64,000 nucleotides of DNA from NCBI GenBank assembly GCA_963806685.1, contig CAWDZB010000006.1:186001-250000 (forward strand), read 5' to 3'. The translations under genes were made by a program, and so were the position numbers. Shown here one piece after another: positions 22,796 to 31,113 of this stretch (position 1 is the first letter of the stretch; each line of letters starts with the position of its first letter). The notes under the pieces are model-generated. The model saw only the letters and a list, made by a program, of their open reading frames with translations. It ran no database searches and was not told the DNA's origin. This DNA is from DDH964 sp963806685 (GTDB taxonomy: Bacteria; Desulfobacterota; Desulfuromonadia; Desulfuromonadales; DDH964).

Positions 22796-22830
22796 CTAAT
22801 ACCTGTTCCCCCTTAAACAAAAACCAACAT

Positions 22831-22859
22831 ATCTTATAAAGGGACTTTCAAGGTGTCAA
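22831..22859 (-). promoter_or_regulatory. sigma-70-type promoter of the pilB operon
   Basis: TTGACA (-35), 17-base spacer and TAAGAT (-10) on the minus strand; a TATAAG overlapping the -10 gives an alternative 15-base spacer. The pilB ATG is about 30 bases beyond the predicted start. The -35 lies about 10 bases after the aroE stop. Confidence 0.68.
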
Positions 22860-22869
22860 GTTAAGACCC

Positions 22870-23733
22870 CTATATTGCAACGGATTCCTTCAAAAGCCGG
22901 GCACGCATCACCCCCGCCGGCGGCCGCTGCCCAGTCCAGAGGAAGAACGCCTCCTCTCCCTGTCCGGCCAGCATCCCCAGACCGCCGGCGCTGCGCATCC
23001 CCTTCTGGCGGGCCATTTTCAGCAGCGGCGTGCCACCATCGCGGTAGACCATGTCGTAGATGCAGGTGCGGGGCTTCAAGGCCGCGAACAGTTCGGGTGG
23101 AAATGACTCGCCGTGCAGGCCAACCGCCGAGGTATTCACCAGGAGTTCGACGTCTCCGACGATAGCAGTCAAACGTTCCGGCAGCAATGTATAATCTGCA
23201 AGGGACGTGCCCGCCAGCGCTGGGGTGAATTCCTTTACCAGGCAGGCCGCTCGTTCCTGATGGCGGTTGGCAATGCCGATCCAGGCGGCACCTCCCCGCG
23301 CCAGGGCGACCAGGGCGGCCCGGCAGGCACCGCCGGCCCCCAGCAACAGGATGCGTTTGCCAGCCGGAGAGAACTGCAGATCCTCCTCCAGCGAGCGGAG
23401 CAGGCCGAGGCCGTCGGTATTGTGGCCAACCAGTTGTCCCTGGCGATTGACGACGGTATTGACCGCTCCGATTAGCTGTGCCTCGGGATCGACCACATCG
23501 AGATGAGCAAGAATCGCTTCCTTGTGGGGGATGGTGACGTTCACCCCCCGGATCCCGAGCCCCCGCAGAGCGGCCGCCGCGCAGCCAAGCTGCTCCGGCA
23601 CAACATGGAACGGCACATAGACGGCATCGATCCCGGCCGCCGCCAAGGCAGCGTTCTGCATCTCCGGAGAGCGGGAGTGGGCGATCGGGTCACCGAATAT
23701 GCCCAGCACCATGGTGCGGCCACTCAGTTTCAT
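22870..23733 (-). CDS. aroE: shikimate dehydrogenase
   Basis: NADPH-dependent reduction of 3-dehydroshikimate to shikimate, aromatic amino-acid pathway; 287 residues. N-terminal substrate domain has GDPIAHSRSPEMQNAA and VNVTIPHKEA (catalytic Lys), followed by NTDGLG. The Rossmann domain has LLGAGGACRAAL, the ANRHQERA dinucleotide loop and near the C-terminus GLGMLAGQGEEAF. The ATG at 23733 has a GGAGGAAG ribosome site and overlaps the ribF stop (ATGA). It lies between ribF and pilB. Confidence 0.95.
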   Translation of the reverse strand: MKLSGRTMVLGIFGDPIAHSRSPEMQNAALAAAGIDAVYVPFHVVPEQLGCAAAALRGLGIRGVNVTIPHKEAILAHLDVVDPEAQLIGAVNTVVNRQGQLVGHNTDGLGLLRSLEEDLQFSPAGKRILLLGAGGACRAALVALARGGAAWIGIANRHQERAACLVKEFTPALAGTSLADYTLLPERLTAIVGDVELLVNTSAVGLHGESFPPELFAALKPRTCIYDMVYRDGGTPLLKMARQKGMRSAGGLGMLAGQGEEAFFLWTGQRPPAGVMRARLLKESVAI

Positions 23734-24734
23734 GGCTCTTCCTCCCTGACACCTGCGGCAGGCGGAGAGGGCATGCCGCAATCGAGATACTCCCGATATT
23801 CGACAATCCGGTTGGCGGCCAGGATATCCCGCGCCCGGGCAACATCCAGGACAATGGCCTCGATCAGGGCCGCTGCCGAAGGAAAGACCATCTCCTCGCG
23901 CAACCGTTCGACGAAATAGACGCGCAACGTTTCCCCGTAGAGGTCGCCGTGAAAATCGAGCAGGTGGACCTCCAGAGAGATCCGCTCGGTGCCGAAGGTC
24001 GGATTGAAACCGATGTTCATGACCCCGTCAAAATACTCCTCCCGCCAACGAACCTTGACTGCATAGACCCCGGGACGCGGAAGAATCTCCTTGTCGGTCA
24101 ACAAGTTGGCCGTGGGAAAGCCCAGCTGCCGGCCACGGTTGGCACCGTAGATCACTCGCCCCTCAAGGGTAAAATGCCTTCCCAATAACGCCACCACTCC
24201 GGCGACGTCACCGGCGCCGAGGCGCCGCCGGATCAGGGTCGAACTGTAAACTTTTCCACCGACCCGGACCGGCTCCAGGGCTTCGACCAAAAAACCGAAC
24301 TCTTCCCCTTTCCGCCGCAGGAAAGAGACATTCCCTTCGCGTTTGCGGCCGAAGGCGTAGTCGGCTCCGACGATCAGGTGCACCAGCCCCAGGCGCCCGA
24401 CCAGGATCTCCGCGACGAACCGGTCTGCGGGCATCGCCGCCAGTTCACGGGTAAAGGGGAGGCTGACCATCAGGTCGATGCAGGAGGCCTCGATCAGCCG
24501 TTCCTTCTCGGCGTAGGTGTTGAGCAGCCGCGGAGCCCGATTCGGATCCAGCACCTTGAGCGGATGGGGCACAAAGGTCAGGACCACGGCGGTACCATTC
24601 AACTCCCGGGCCCGCCGTACCACTCGCCGGAAGATTTCGCGATGACCAAGATGGACGCCGTCGAAATTGCCGATGGTGACTACCGCTCGGGGGACTGGAG
24701 GGGACAGTTCTGCAAGCTGGTGGATTATCCGCAT
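23730..24734 (-). CDS. ribF: bifunctional riboflavin kinase/FAD synthetase
   Basis: Makes FMN and FAD from riboflavin; 334 residues. The N-terminal adenylyltransferase has GNFDGVHLGHREI and later GADYAFGRKREG; SSTLIRRRL closes this domain. The C-terminal riboflavin kinase begins at GRVIYGANRGRQLGFPTANL and has FNPTFG and the E in ISLEVHLLDF. Some 25 C-terminal residues are extra. It starts 4 bases after the rnr stop and overlaps aroE, so rnr-ribF-aroE are likely one transcript. Confidence 0.94.
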   Translation of the reverse strand: MRIIHQLAELSPPVPRAVVTIGNFDGVHLGHREIFRRVVRRARELNGTAVVLTFVPHPLKVLDPNRAPRLLNTYAEKERLIEASCIDLMVSLPFTRELAAMPADRFVAEILVGRLGLVHLIVGADYAFGRKREGNVSFLRRKGEEFGFLVEALEPVRVGGKVYSSTLIRRRLGAGDVAGVVALLGRHFTLEGRVIYGANRGRQLGFPTANLLTDKEILPRPGVYAVKVRWREEYFDGVMNIGFNPTFGTERISLEVHLLDFHGDLYGETLRVYFVERLREEMVFPSAAALIEAIVLDVARARDILAANRIVEYREYLDCGMPSPPAAGVREEEP

Positions 24735-24737
24735 ACT

Positions 24738-26915
24738 TTAGTTGCCCTTTGTCTGACGCCGCGGGCGTTGTTCTCGATTTGGTCTTGCGACCAGATCGGC
24801 AAGTTCGAAATCGATTTCCCGGCGTTCCAGGGAGACCCGCGCCACGCGCACGGTCACCTCCCCGCCGACTTGAAATATTCTCCGTCGATGGGCGCCGAGC
24901 AACCGCTGCTGTTCTTCCTCGAAATGGTAGAAATCGTCGCCTAGACTGGAAATATGGACCAGCCCTTCGACGAAATAGTCCTTGAGTTCGACGAAAAAGC
25001 CGAAAGGCCGCACCCCCGAAATAAAGCCGGAAAATTCTTCACCGACCTTGTCGGCCATGAACTGAGCCTTCTTCAGGGCGACAATTTCCCGTTCTGCCTC
25101 CATGGCCCGTCGCTCCCGCTGCGAAGTCAGCTCACCGAGGGCGGGAAGACTGGTCCGCAGACGGCGTCGCTCGGTTTCGCCCAGCCCTCCCGGCTGCAGG
25201 GTTCGACGCAGGACCCGGTGCACCAGCAGGTCGGGATAGCGGCGGATCGGTGACGTAAAATGGCAGTAGTAGTCCGCGGCCAAACCGAAATGGCCGACGT
25301 TGTCGGGGGCGTAACGGGCCTGCTGCATGCTGCGCAGCAGCATCTGGTTGATCATCCGCTCCTCGGGTCGTCCTTCAACCTCGGCCAGCAGTTGCTGGAG
25401 GCGCCGGGCGTCGCCGGAGCTGCCGTCGAGGGTCACCCCGTAGTTGAAATGAGCGACGAACTGCTGGAAGGCCTGCAGTTTCTCCGGGTCGGGCGGTTCA
25501 TGAATGCGGTAGAGAAGGGGTGCCTGGTGACGGGTCAGGAATTCTGCCACCGCCTCGTTGGCAGCGAGCATGAATTCCTCGATCAAACGGTGGGCCAGGT
25601 TGCGTTCGGCGCGGACGATATCTTCTGGAATTCCCTGCAGGTTAAGGACGATCTCGGCTTCGGGGAGGTCGAAATCGAGGCTCCCCCGCCGCCGCCGCAT
25701 GGCCGTCAGCCGCTCGGCAAGGTCTGACATCAACCGAAGCTGCGGCAGCAGCTCGCGGTGCGAAGCATCGGGCTGCGCCATCTCTGCCTGCAGCAGATCC
25801 CGGACCTCGTGGTAGGTCAGCCGTGCCCGGCTGCGAATCACCGCCGGGTAGAAACGGCTTTCGAGGCGGATCCCCTGCTGGTCGAAGAGGAGTTCGGCGG
25901 TCAATACCAAGCGCTCGACGCCGGGATTGAGGGAACAGATGCCGTTGCTCAGCCGCTCCGGCAGCATCGGAATGCAGCGGTCCGGAAAATAGACGCTGGT
26001 GCCGCGTTCGCAAGCCTCGGCATCGAGGGGAGATCCTTCGGCGACATAGTGGCCGACATCGGCAATCGCCACCCAGAGCCGCAGCCTCCCCCCCGTTTCG
26101 GCCCGCACCGCTACGGCATCGTCGAAATCGCGGGCGCTCTCACCATCGATGGTGACAATCGGCAGCTGGCGCAGATCTTCCCGGCCGGCCCATTCATCCG
26201 CCGCGACCTCCGCCGGTACCTGCTCGGCGGCGGCCAGCACTTCCGCCGGGAACCGGTAGGGAAGGCCATGCTGATGAACAATGGTCAGGACCTCGACCTC
26301 CGGATCACCGGGGTTGCCGAGGACCTCGATGATCGTCCCTTCGGCGTTACGGTTTCTTCCGGGGTAGACGTCGATACGGGCCACCACGATCTGTCCGGGA
26401 CGCGCCCCACCTTCTGCCCCGGGAGGGATCAACAGATCAGCGCCCAGCCGGGGATCGACGGGGATGACGAAACCGACCCGGCGACCGCCCTCGAAACGTC
26501 CGACCAGGGTGCTGTGGGCTCGCGTCAGGACCTGGACCACGCGCCCCTCGGGGCCGCCGCCGCGGCCATGCCGTTCGACCCGCACCGCCACGCGGTCGCC
26601 GTCCATGACCTCGCGCATGAACCGGGCGGGAATAAAAACGTCCCGCCCCTGCCCCGGGGGCGGGACGACGAATCCGTAGCCGTCGCGGTGGGCGCTGACC
26701 GTTCCGGTCACCAGGTTCACCTGGCGCGGGAGGGAATAGCGATCCCCCTTGAGCCGTGCCAGGACTCCGTCCCGGGCAAGTTCCTCGATCAATTGCTTGC
26801 CGGCATGGCGATCGGCCCCCTTGAGACCGAGGCCGGCCAGCAGCTCCCGTACCGTCAGCGGACGGCGGGCCTGGCGCTCCAGATGGGCAATGATTTCGAG
26901 GGGAGTGATGGCCAT
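24738..26915 (-). CDS. rnr: ribonuclease R
   Basis: Processive 3'-5' exoribonuclease of the RNB family, 725 residues, able to degrade structured RNA. Order: N-terminal winged helix (residues 1-65), cold-shock OB domains (GYGFVVPPPGQGRDVFI), the RNB catalytic domain beginning TIDGESARDFDDAVAV with clustered Asp ligands and the ADVGHYV motif, then an S1 domain (GFISGVRPFGFFVEL) and a short basic tail RPRRQTKGN. It is the first gene of rnr-ribF-aroE; an extended -10 promoter and a strong hairpin lie directly upstream. Confidence 0.95.
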   Translation of the reverse strand: MAITPLEIIAHLERQARRPLTVRELLAGLGLKGADRHAGKQLIEELARDGVLARLKGDRYSLPRQVNLVTGTVSAHRDGYGFVVPPPGQGRDVFIPARFMREVMDGDRVAVRVERHGRGGGPEGRVVQVLTRAHSTLVGRFEGGRRVGFVIPVDPRLGADLLIPPGAEGGARPGQIVVARIDVYPGRNRNAEGTIIEVLGNPGDPEVEVLTIVHQHGLPYRFPAEVLAAAEQVPAEVAADEWAGREDLRQLPIVTIDGESARDFDDAVAVRAETGGRLRLWVAIADVGHYVAEGSPLDAEACERGTSVYFPDRCIPMLPERLSNGICSLNPGVERLVLTAELLFDQQGIRLESRFYPAVIRSRARLTYHEVRDLLQAEMAQPDASHRELLPQLRLMSDLAERLTAMRRRRGSLDFDLPEAEIVLNLQGIPEDIVRAERNLAHRLIEEFMLAANEAVAEFLTRHQAPLLYRIHEPPDPEKLQAFQQFVAHFNYGVTLDGSSGDARRLQQLLAEVEGRPEERMINQMLLRSMQQARYAPDNVGHFGLAADYYCHFTSPIRRYPDLLVHRVLRRTLQPGGLGETERRRLRTSLPALGELTSQRERRAMEAEREIVALKKAQFMADKVGEEFSGFISGVRPFGFFVELKDYFVEGLVHISSLGDDFYHFEEEQQRLLGAHRRRIFQVGGEVTVRVARVSLERREIDFELADLVARPNREQRPRRQTKGN

Positions 26916-26945
26916 GGTGGATAGATCCCTGAAACAGGTATGAAA

Positions 26946-26968
26946 CGGCCGGGCCGGCGGCCCGGCCG
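26946..26968. repeat. G+C-rich perfect hairpin in the rnr leader
   Basis: CGGCCGGGCC-GGC-GGCCCGGCCG: a 10-bp stem with a 3-base loop, only G and C. It lies between the predicted rnr transcription start and its ATG, and 29 bases after the ParM-like gene's stop. It could end the upstream transcript, although there is no T-run, or stabilise the 5' end of the rnr mRNA. Confidence 0.7.
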
Positions 26969-26972
26969 CCCA

Positions 26973-26981
26973 ATTATACCA
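26973..26981 (-). promoter_or_regulatory. extended -10 promoter of rnr
   Basis: TG-G-TATAAT on the minus strand is a perfect extended -10 element. No convincing -35 is visible at 17 bases. The predicted start, near 26966, falls at the outer edge of the G+C hairpin; the rnr ATG follows about 50 bases later. Confidence 0.6.
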
Positions 26982-26996
26982 TGGCGGGAAGAGGGA

Positions 26997-28037
26997 TCAG
27001 CCGGCCTCGGGGACTGGACCCGCACCGCGGGCCCAGAGGTGGCGACCGAACTTGTAGTAGCCGAGAACGTTGAGCAGCCGGGCATCCTGGGTCTGGTCGA
27101 GGGTCAGGACCTGGCCGTTGAGCAACGGCTGGAGATGCTTGGCGAGAACCGCCCCCCCGCCGCCGGTGATAACCATGGAGTCGATATCCCAGTCGTCCAC
27201 CCAGAGCCGGTCGACTTCGTTGGCGACGGTGGTGGCGAGCTGGGAGAAGACCTGTTCGGTCAGGTCGCGCAGGTCGTACTCCTTGCCACGAATCTTGATC
27301 GTCCCCTTCTCCACCGCGCTGTAGAGCCGGTAGAGCTCCACGTTGACGTTGCTCTTTTCCCGCAGCTTGCCGGCAATCACGTTGAAGGCCCTAGCGATGC
27401 CCGAATCGGTGGTGCGGCTCCCCCGCTCCGAATAGCGCATCTGGTCGGCGATCGTATAGTCGGAGGTCCGGAAGCCGACATCGATGATGCCGATCTTCTC
27501 CTTGACCAGCCGGCGGTCGGAAATTTCTCCGAGGTCATTGAGCATCAAGTTGAACATGGAACCGAACGGCTGGGGGATGACCCGAACCTTGTTGACGCTG
27601 ATGGTCTTTTCCTGGCGCTTGCCGGCGGCGTCGGTGAAGGCCACCTTGTGCTCCCCCAGCAGGACCCGGGCCAGTTCATCCTTGTGGTCACGGTAGTAGC
27701 CGATGGGCAGGCCGGTCACCAGGTTGATCGGCAAAAAGCTGCCGACCAGCCGGGCCGCGGCTGCAAGGGCCAGGGTCTTGGCAAAGTGACTGATGAACTG
27801 GGCCTGGTCAAGGGTGAAGAAACGGACGTTGCTTTGCCGCTCGGCCAGTTCGCCAACGAAAAAGGACTTGCCGTCCACATCGACCTGGAGGTGCTCCTCG
27901 CTGATTTCCTCGCCGAGAACCGGCTCCCGAAACTGGATGTCGGTGGCCTCGCCTAGAACCGATTTGAAGACCAGGGTATCCTTGCCGTTGCTCGCCTTGG
28001 TGAAGCCGAAACCGATATCGATACCGAGTATTTCCAC
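26997..28037 (-). CDS. ParM/StbA-like actin-family ATPase
   Basis: Cytoplasmic actin-fold protein of 346 residues. Phosphate-1 motif is ILGIDIGFGFTKA, phosphate-2 IGIIDVGFRTSDY, and the adenosine motif MVITGGGGAVLA, the usual order for ParM/StbA and archaeal-type actins. I chose GTG at 28037 because it stands 6 bases after GGAGG; the longer frame to 28094 begins in low-complexity sequence. No ParR-like DNA-binding partner or centromere-like repeat set is nearby, so a plasmid segregation role is unlikely. Similar chromosomal actins are known in delta-proteobacteria without clear function. Upstream lies the heptamer repeat tract. Confidence 0.82.
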   Translation of the reverse strand: MEILGIDIGFGFTKASNGKDTLVFKSVLGEATDIQFREPVLGEEISEEHLQVDVDGKSFFVGELAERQSNVRFFTLDQAQFISHFAKTLALAAAARLVGSFLPINLVTGLPIGYYRDHKDELARVLLGEHKVAFTDAAGKRQEKTISVNKVRVIPQPFGSMFNLMLNDLGEISDRRLVKEKIGIIDVGFRTSDYTIADQMRYSERGSRTTDSGIARAFNVIAGKLREKSNVNVELYRLYSAVEKGTIKIRGKEYDLRDLTEQVFSQLATTVANEVDRLWVDDWDIDSMVITGGGGAVLAKHLQPLLNGQVLTLDQTQDARLLNVLGYYKFGRHLWARGAGPVPEAG

Positions 28038-28086
28038 TAATTGCCTCCACGTAAAGACCAAGAAGGTCCAAGGTTCAAGGTTTAAA

Positions 28087-28170
28087 CCTTTCACCTTTCA
28101 CCTTTCACCTTTCACCTTTCACCTTTCACCTTTCACCTTTCACCTTTCACCTTTCACCTTTCACCTTTCA
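28087..28170. repeat. 12 tandem copies of a 7-base unit
   Basis: Twelve perfect head-to-tail copies of CCTTTCA (plus strand), followed by degenerate CCTTTTACC. The tract fills the 154-base gap between the DUF1015 stop and the ParM-like start codon, ending about 50 bases before the latter. Copy number in such tracts commonly varies by slippage. It is the only long simple repeat in the window. Confidence 0.97.
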
Positions 28171-28191
28171 CCTTTTACCTTTTTCCTGATT

Positions 28192-29538
28192 TTATTCCGC
28201 CGAATCCCCTTCCGCGATCGGGTTGATCACCAGACCGGAAAGGAGCTTGGGGTAAAAATAGGTTGATTTCTGCGGCATTTTTTCGCCGGCGTTGGCCACG
28301 TCGCGAACCTCGGACATGCGCGTCGGGTTCATCAGAAAGGCCAGGGGAAATTCCCCGGTTTGAACCAGTTCGAAGGGCTCGTCGAAGTTCTTCACGTACT
28401 TGAGGTTGAGCTGTTGTTCCTGGGCTTCCTGGGTGATGCCGAGCAGGTTCTCGAGAATCAGCCGGTGAAGGATCGACACGTCAAGGGTCTTCAGTGCCTT
28501 GGGGGATTTTTCCGGGAAGAAACGGTCCATGGTCCCCGCCTCACGCAAGGTCAGCAGAAAACAGCGGGTGCCGCCGGCATACAGGCCGAGAGAATGCCCC
28601 CCCTCCCCTTTGGCCGCGAGCAACTGGCGGATGCGATTGCGCTCATCGGCCAACGTGGGATCAAAGGTGACCGCCTCGATGTCGAAAGCATCGGCAAGCG
28701 CTTCGATGAAGGGTTCGAGGCGAAAATCCTGCAGGTTGAAAATGAGCCGGTGGGTCGGGAAGATCTGCATCCCCTGGTCTTCCATGTTGGCAAAGTACAT
28801 CAACACATAGTTGAAGAGTTCCTTGCCGGTATAACCGGGGTGCAGCTCCCGCATGTAGTCACGGTAGTTGAGGGCGGTTTCGTAGCGATGGTGGCCATCG
28901 GCGATGAACAGCGGCTTGGCGTCCAGCAGACTTTGGGCCTTGGCGATGACTGCCGGATCGGTGACCTGCCACAGGCGATGCCGGATCCCGTCGTCGTCAC
29001 TGACCGCAATATCAGGGACTTTGCTGCGCAGTTCCCGGGTCAGGGCTTCGAGAACGCAGCAGCTGTCGGAGTAGAGAGAAAAGATCGGGCTGAAATTCGC
29101 CCCGCACGCCTTGGTCAGGTGAAGCCGGTCGGCCTTGGGGCCCGCCAGCGTCTTCTCGTGGGGCTTGACCACCCCTGAAGAGAAATCCTCGAGGCGGGTC
29201 AGGGCCATGAACCCCTTGCGGACCACCACCTCGCCATTCTCCAGGGAGTACTCCTGGTCGTAGAAGTAGAGGGATGGTTCCGCATCGCGCACCAGCACCC
29301 CGGCCTGCTGCCAGGCAGCAAAATCCCCGGCGGCGCGGGTGTAGCGGTTGTTCTTATCGCCGTCCTCGGGGCCGGTCTTGCCGAGGATCAACCGCACCAC
29401 ATTGTAGGGGCTGCGAAGGTAGAGGTCTTCCTGCAGAGCAGGCGAGATGACATCGTAGGGGGGGGCCATGACCCGGGCAGGGTCCTTGACCTGTTTCAGG
29501 TCGTAACGCAGGCCGCGGAAGGGGATTATTTTGGCCAT
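28192..29538 (-). CDS. DUF1015 family protein
   Basis: A soluble 448-residue protein of the DUF1015 family, recognised by the N-terminus IIPFRGLRYDLKQV and APPYDVIS, and by IADGHHRYETALNYRD near residue 218, which contains the conserved histidine pair. No known reaction; members often lie near serine or amino-acid metabolism genes, but here the neighbours are the ParM-like gene and the minor pilin operon. A well-formed sigma-70-type promoter lies about 45 bases upstream. Confidence 0.9.
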   Translation of the reverse strand: MAKIIPFRGLRYDLKQVKDPARVMAPPYDVISPALQEDLYLRSPYNVVRLILGKTGPEDGDKNNRYTRAAGDFAAWQQAGVLVRDAEPSLYFYDQEYSLENGEVVVRKGFMALTRLEDFSSGVVKPHEKTLAGPKADRLHLTKACGANFSPIFSLYSDSCCVLEALTRELRSKVPDIAVSDDDGIRHRLWQVTDPAVIAKAQSLLDAKPLFIADGHHRYETALNYRDYMRELHPGYTGKELFNYVLMYFANMEDQGMQIFPTHRLIFNLQDFRLEPFIEALADAFDIEAVTFDPTLADERNRIRQLLAAKGEGGHSLGLYAGGTRCFLLTLREAGTMDRFFPEKSPKALKTLDVSILHRLILENLLGITQEAQEQQLNLKYVKNFDEPFELVQTGEFPLAFLMNPTRMSEVRDVANAGEKMPQKSTYFYPKLLSGLVINPIAEGDSAE

Positions 29539-29550
29539 TATGGAATAACT

Positions 29551-29579
29551 CCCTCAATTTTCAGCAGGATTATTGAGGG
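29551..29579. promoter_or_regulatory. inverted repeat at the DUF1015 transcription start
   Basis: CCCTCAAT and ATTGAGGG, 8-bp arms separated by 13 bases, lie directly downstream of the -10 box and cover the predicted start of transcription. The position is typical of a repressor operator; an mRNA 5' hairpin is the alternative. Confidence 0.45.
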
Positions 29580-29583
29580 TCAG

Positions 29584-29612
29584 ATTATAGGGGAACTCCG
29601 GAAGGGGTTCAA
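29584..29612 (-). promoter_or_regulatory. sigma-70-type promoter of the DUF1015 gene
   Basis: TTGAAC (-35), 17-base spacer and a perfect TATAAT (-10) on the minus strand; predicted start near 29577, about 39 bases before the ATG at 29538. Confidence 0.7.
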
Positions 29613-29650
29613 GCGGAAAAGGGAAAGTGGCGGGCGGGCAGGTTGAAGGC

Positions 29651-30148
29651 TCAGAAGTGATCGGGGTCTTTCTTTATCTCGACGCGCCCCGAAGTCTCGG
29701 ACTGGACACCTACGCGGTACTTGGGGGCAGTTCCGTCCATAATGCACAAAACCCCTGTCTCCCCGGTGCCGTTGGGGCTGAAGGCGATAGACAGGGCGGT
29801 CGCCCCACTGCAGTCATCCTCTGACTTAAGACTGACCGAACCCGAGAGGGTGGTCTCACCGCCCTTCAGGGGAGTCCAGGTCGTGGAGTTGTTGGTAAGG
29901 TTGCCAACCTCGACATGAAAAGCGTTCCCGGGCACATCAATAGCAACGCGCGATTCCAGGTTCCGGGATATTGCGACAGACCGTGCCTCCCGGAAAGCGG
30001 AGGCCAGCAGGCGGGCCCCTTCCTTGAATTGGGCGTTCTTCCGCCACCCCCCGAAATATGGAACCGCCAGCGCAACGAGAACGGCCATCATGGACATGAC
30101 CACGAGGGCTTCAAGCAGGGTAAATCCTTTCGGGTTCTTGATCGTCAC
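29651..30148 (-). CDS. fimT: minor pseudopilin FimT/GspH-like
   Basis: A 165-residue minor pilin. The leader ends in PKG and PilD should cut before FTLLEAL, giving F1 and E5. The body has the GspH-type pattern (RNAQFKEGARLLASAFREARSVAISRN is the helix end; beta-rich part follows). The GTG at 30148 is preceded by AGAGG and sits just before the leader; the longer frame to 30289 has no leader. It is the last gene of the pilV-pilW-pilX-pilY1-lipoprotein-fimT operon. In other type IV pili FimT/FimU belongs to the tip priming complex. Confidence 0.87.
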   Translation of the reverse strand: MTIKNPKGFTLLEALVVMSMMAVLVALAVPYFGGWRKNAQFKEGARLLASAFREARSVAISRNLESRVAIDVPGNAFHVEVGNLTNNSTTWTPLKGGETTLSGSVSLKSEDDCSGATALSIAFSPNGTGETGVLCIMDGTAPKYRVGVQSETSGRVEIKKDPDHF

Positions 30149-30158
30149 CTGTTCACCT

Positions 30159-31097
30159 CTAGGGGATTGAAATACGCAAGGTGTAATCCTGAACAGCCTT
30201 TGCCCCTTCGTCATCCTCGGCCACGATGCGGATGTGGTGCTCCCCCGCAGCGGAGGAATCGAGGGGCCAGGAGATGCTGCCGGCACCATCCATGGTCATA
30301 CCGGCAGGTGCCTCCTCCAGGCGATAGGTCAACGGATCGCCGTCGGGATCTTCCGCCCGGGCCTGGTAGACATAATTTCGCGCAGAAAATTCCTTGGGCG
30401 GTTCGCTCACAAAGGAGGGAGGGGCATTGGGAACAACAAACTCCTGCCCGACGAAGGACGGCCCCTCATCCTCCCCGTCGCTAGCGAAGACCTCCACCAC
30501 AATCCGGTCCCCTTTGTGGAAATACTCGGGAGGCAGGACGGTCGTCACCTGATCGGGAACGATCTCTCCATTGACCCCCCAGACACACCGATATCCCACC
30601 ACCGCATCCCCGTCTTCATCCTCTCCCTGCGGCTCGATCTCGATCGGCTGCCCCGCATGGACATGCGGGTCGATGAAGTTGGCAGCCACCACACGGGGAG
30701 GGGTGTTCCCGATAGTCACCGCTGCCGACCCCGCCCCCCGGTCGGTCATCACCTCAGCTGAAACTTCCTCCCCTTTGAGAAAGGAGTGGGCCGGCAAAAC
30801 GGCTCCATCCTCGCCAACGACCGGGGTGTCGTTGCGGTACCAGCTGACCTGCTTGATTTCCTCGCCGCCGGGAAGGACGACCCGCAAATTGTCTCCCACT
30901 ACCGGGTCCCGGGGAAGAATGGAGGCCTGAACTTTTCCATTCGAGTTTGCAGGAGGAGCGGGCACTACCCTGGCCACCGCAGCCGGTGTTCCTGAAGGGA
31001 CCTGGCTTTCGGCCTTTTTCTCTCCACCCTGGCGATTGCACCCGGCTGAAAAAACGACCATCAGCAACAGGGCCAATCCTGGCATCAGAAATTTCAT
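30159..31097 (-). CDS. lipoprotein with Ig/cadherin-like beta domains in pilus operon
   Basis: A 312-residue predicted lipoprotein: signal MKFLMPGLALLLMVVFSAGC with C20 as lipid site, then a 35-residue Pro/Ala-rich linker. The remainder consists of repeated beta-sandwich-like units with TPPRV, NAPPSFVSEPP and ARAEDPDGDPLTYRL, the last typical of cadherin/He_PIG-type Ig-like domains; acidic DEDGDA stretches may bind calcium. The ATG at 31097 has AAGGACGG upstream. It lies between pilY1 and fimT in the minor pilin operon, so a tip-related or outer-membrane anchoring role is plausible but unproven. Confidence 0.75.
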   Translation of the reverse strand: MKFLMPGLALLLMVVFSAGCNRQGGEKKAESQVPSGTPAAVARVVPAPPANSNGKVQASILPRDPVVGDNLRVVLPGGEEIKQVSWYRNDTPVVGEDGAVLPAHSFLKGEEVSAEVMTDRGAGSAAVTIGNTPPRVVAANFIDPHVHAGQPIEIEPQGEDEDGDAVVGYRCVWGVNGEIVPDQVTTVLPPEYFHKGDRIVVEVFASDGEDEGPSFVGQEFVVPNAPPSFVSEPPKEFSARNYVYQARAEDPDGDPLTYRLEEAPAGMTMDGAGSISWPLDSSAAGEHHIRIVAEDDEGAKAVQDYTLRISIP

Positions 31098-31113
31098 TGA
31101 CCGTCCTTTTCCC

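Noticed and set aside
25758..26924. Plus-strand frame of about 390 codons
   Set aside because: Lies opposite rnr and has no family features.
28087..28170. CRISPR array
   Set aside because: Repeat unit is 7 bases with no spacers and no cas genes.
27793..28266. Plus-strand frame with repeated LSPFTFH units
   Set aside because: The repeats are only the translation of the heptamer DNA tract; no start signal or homology.
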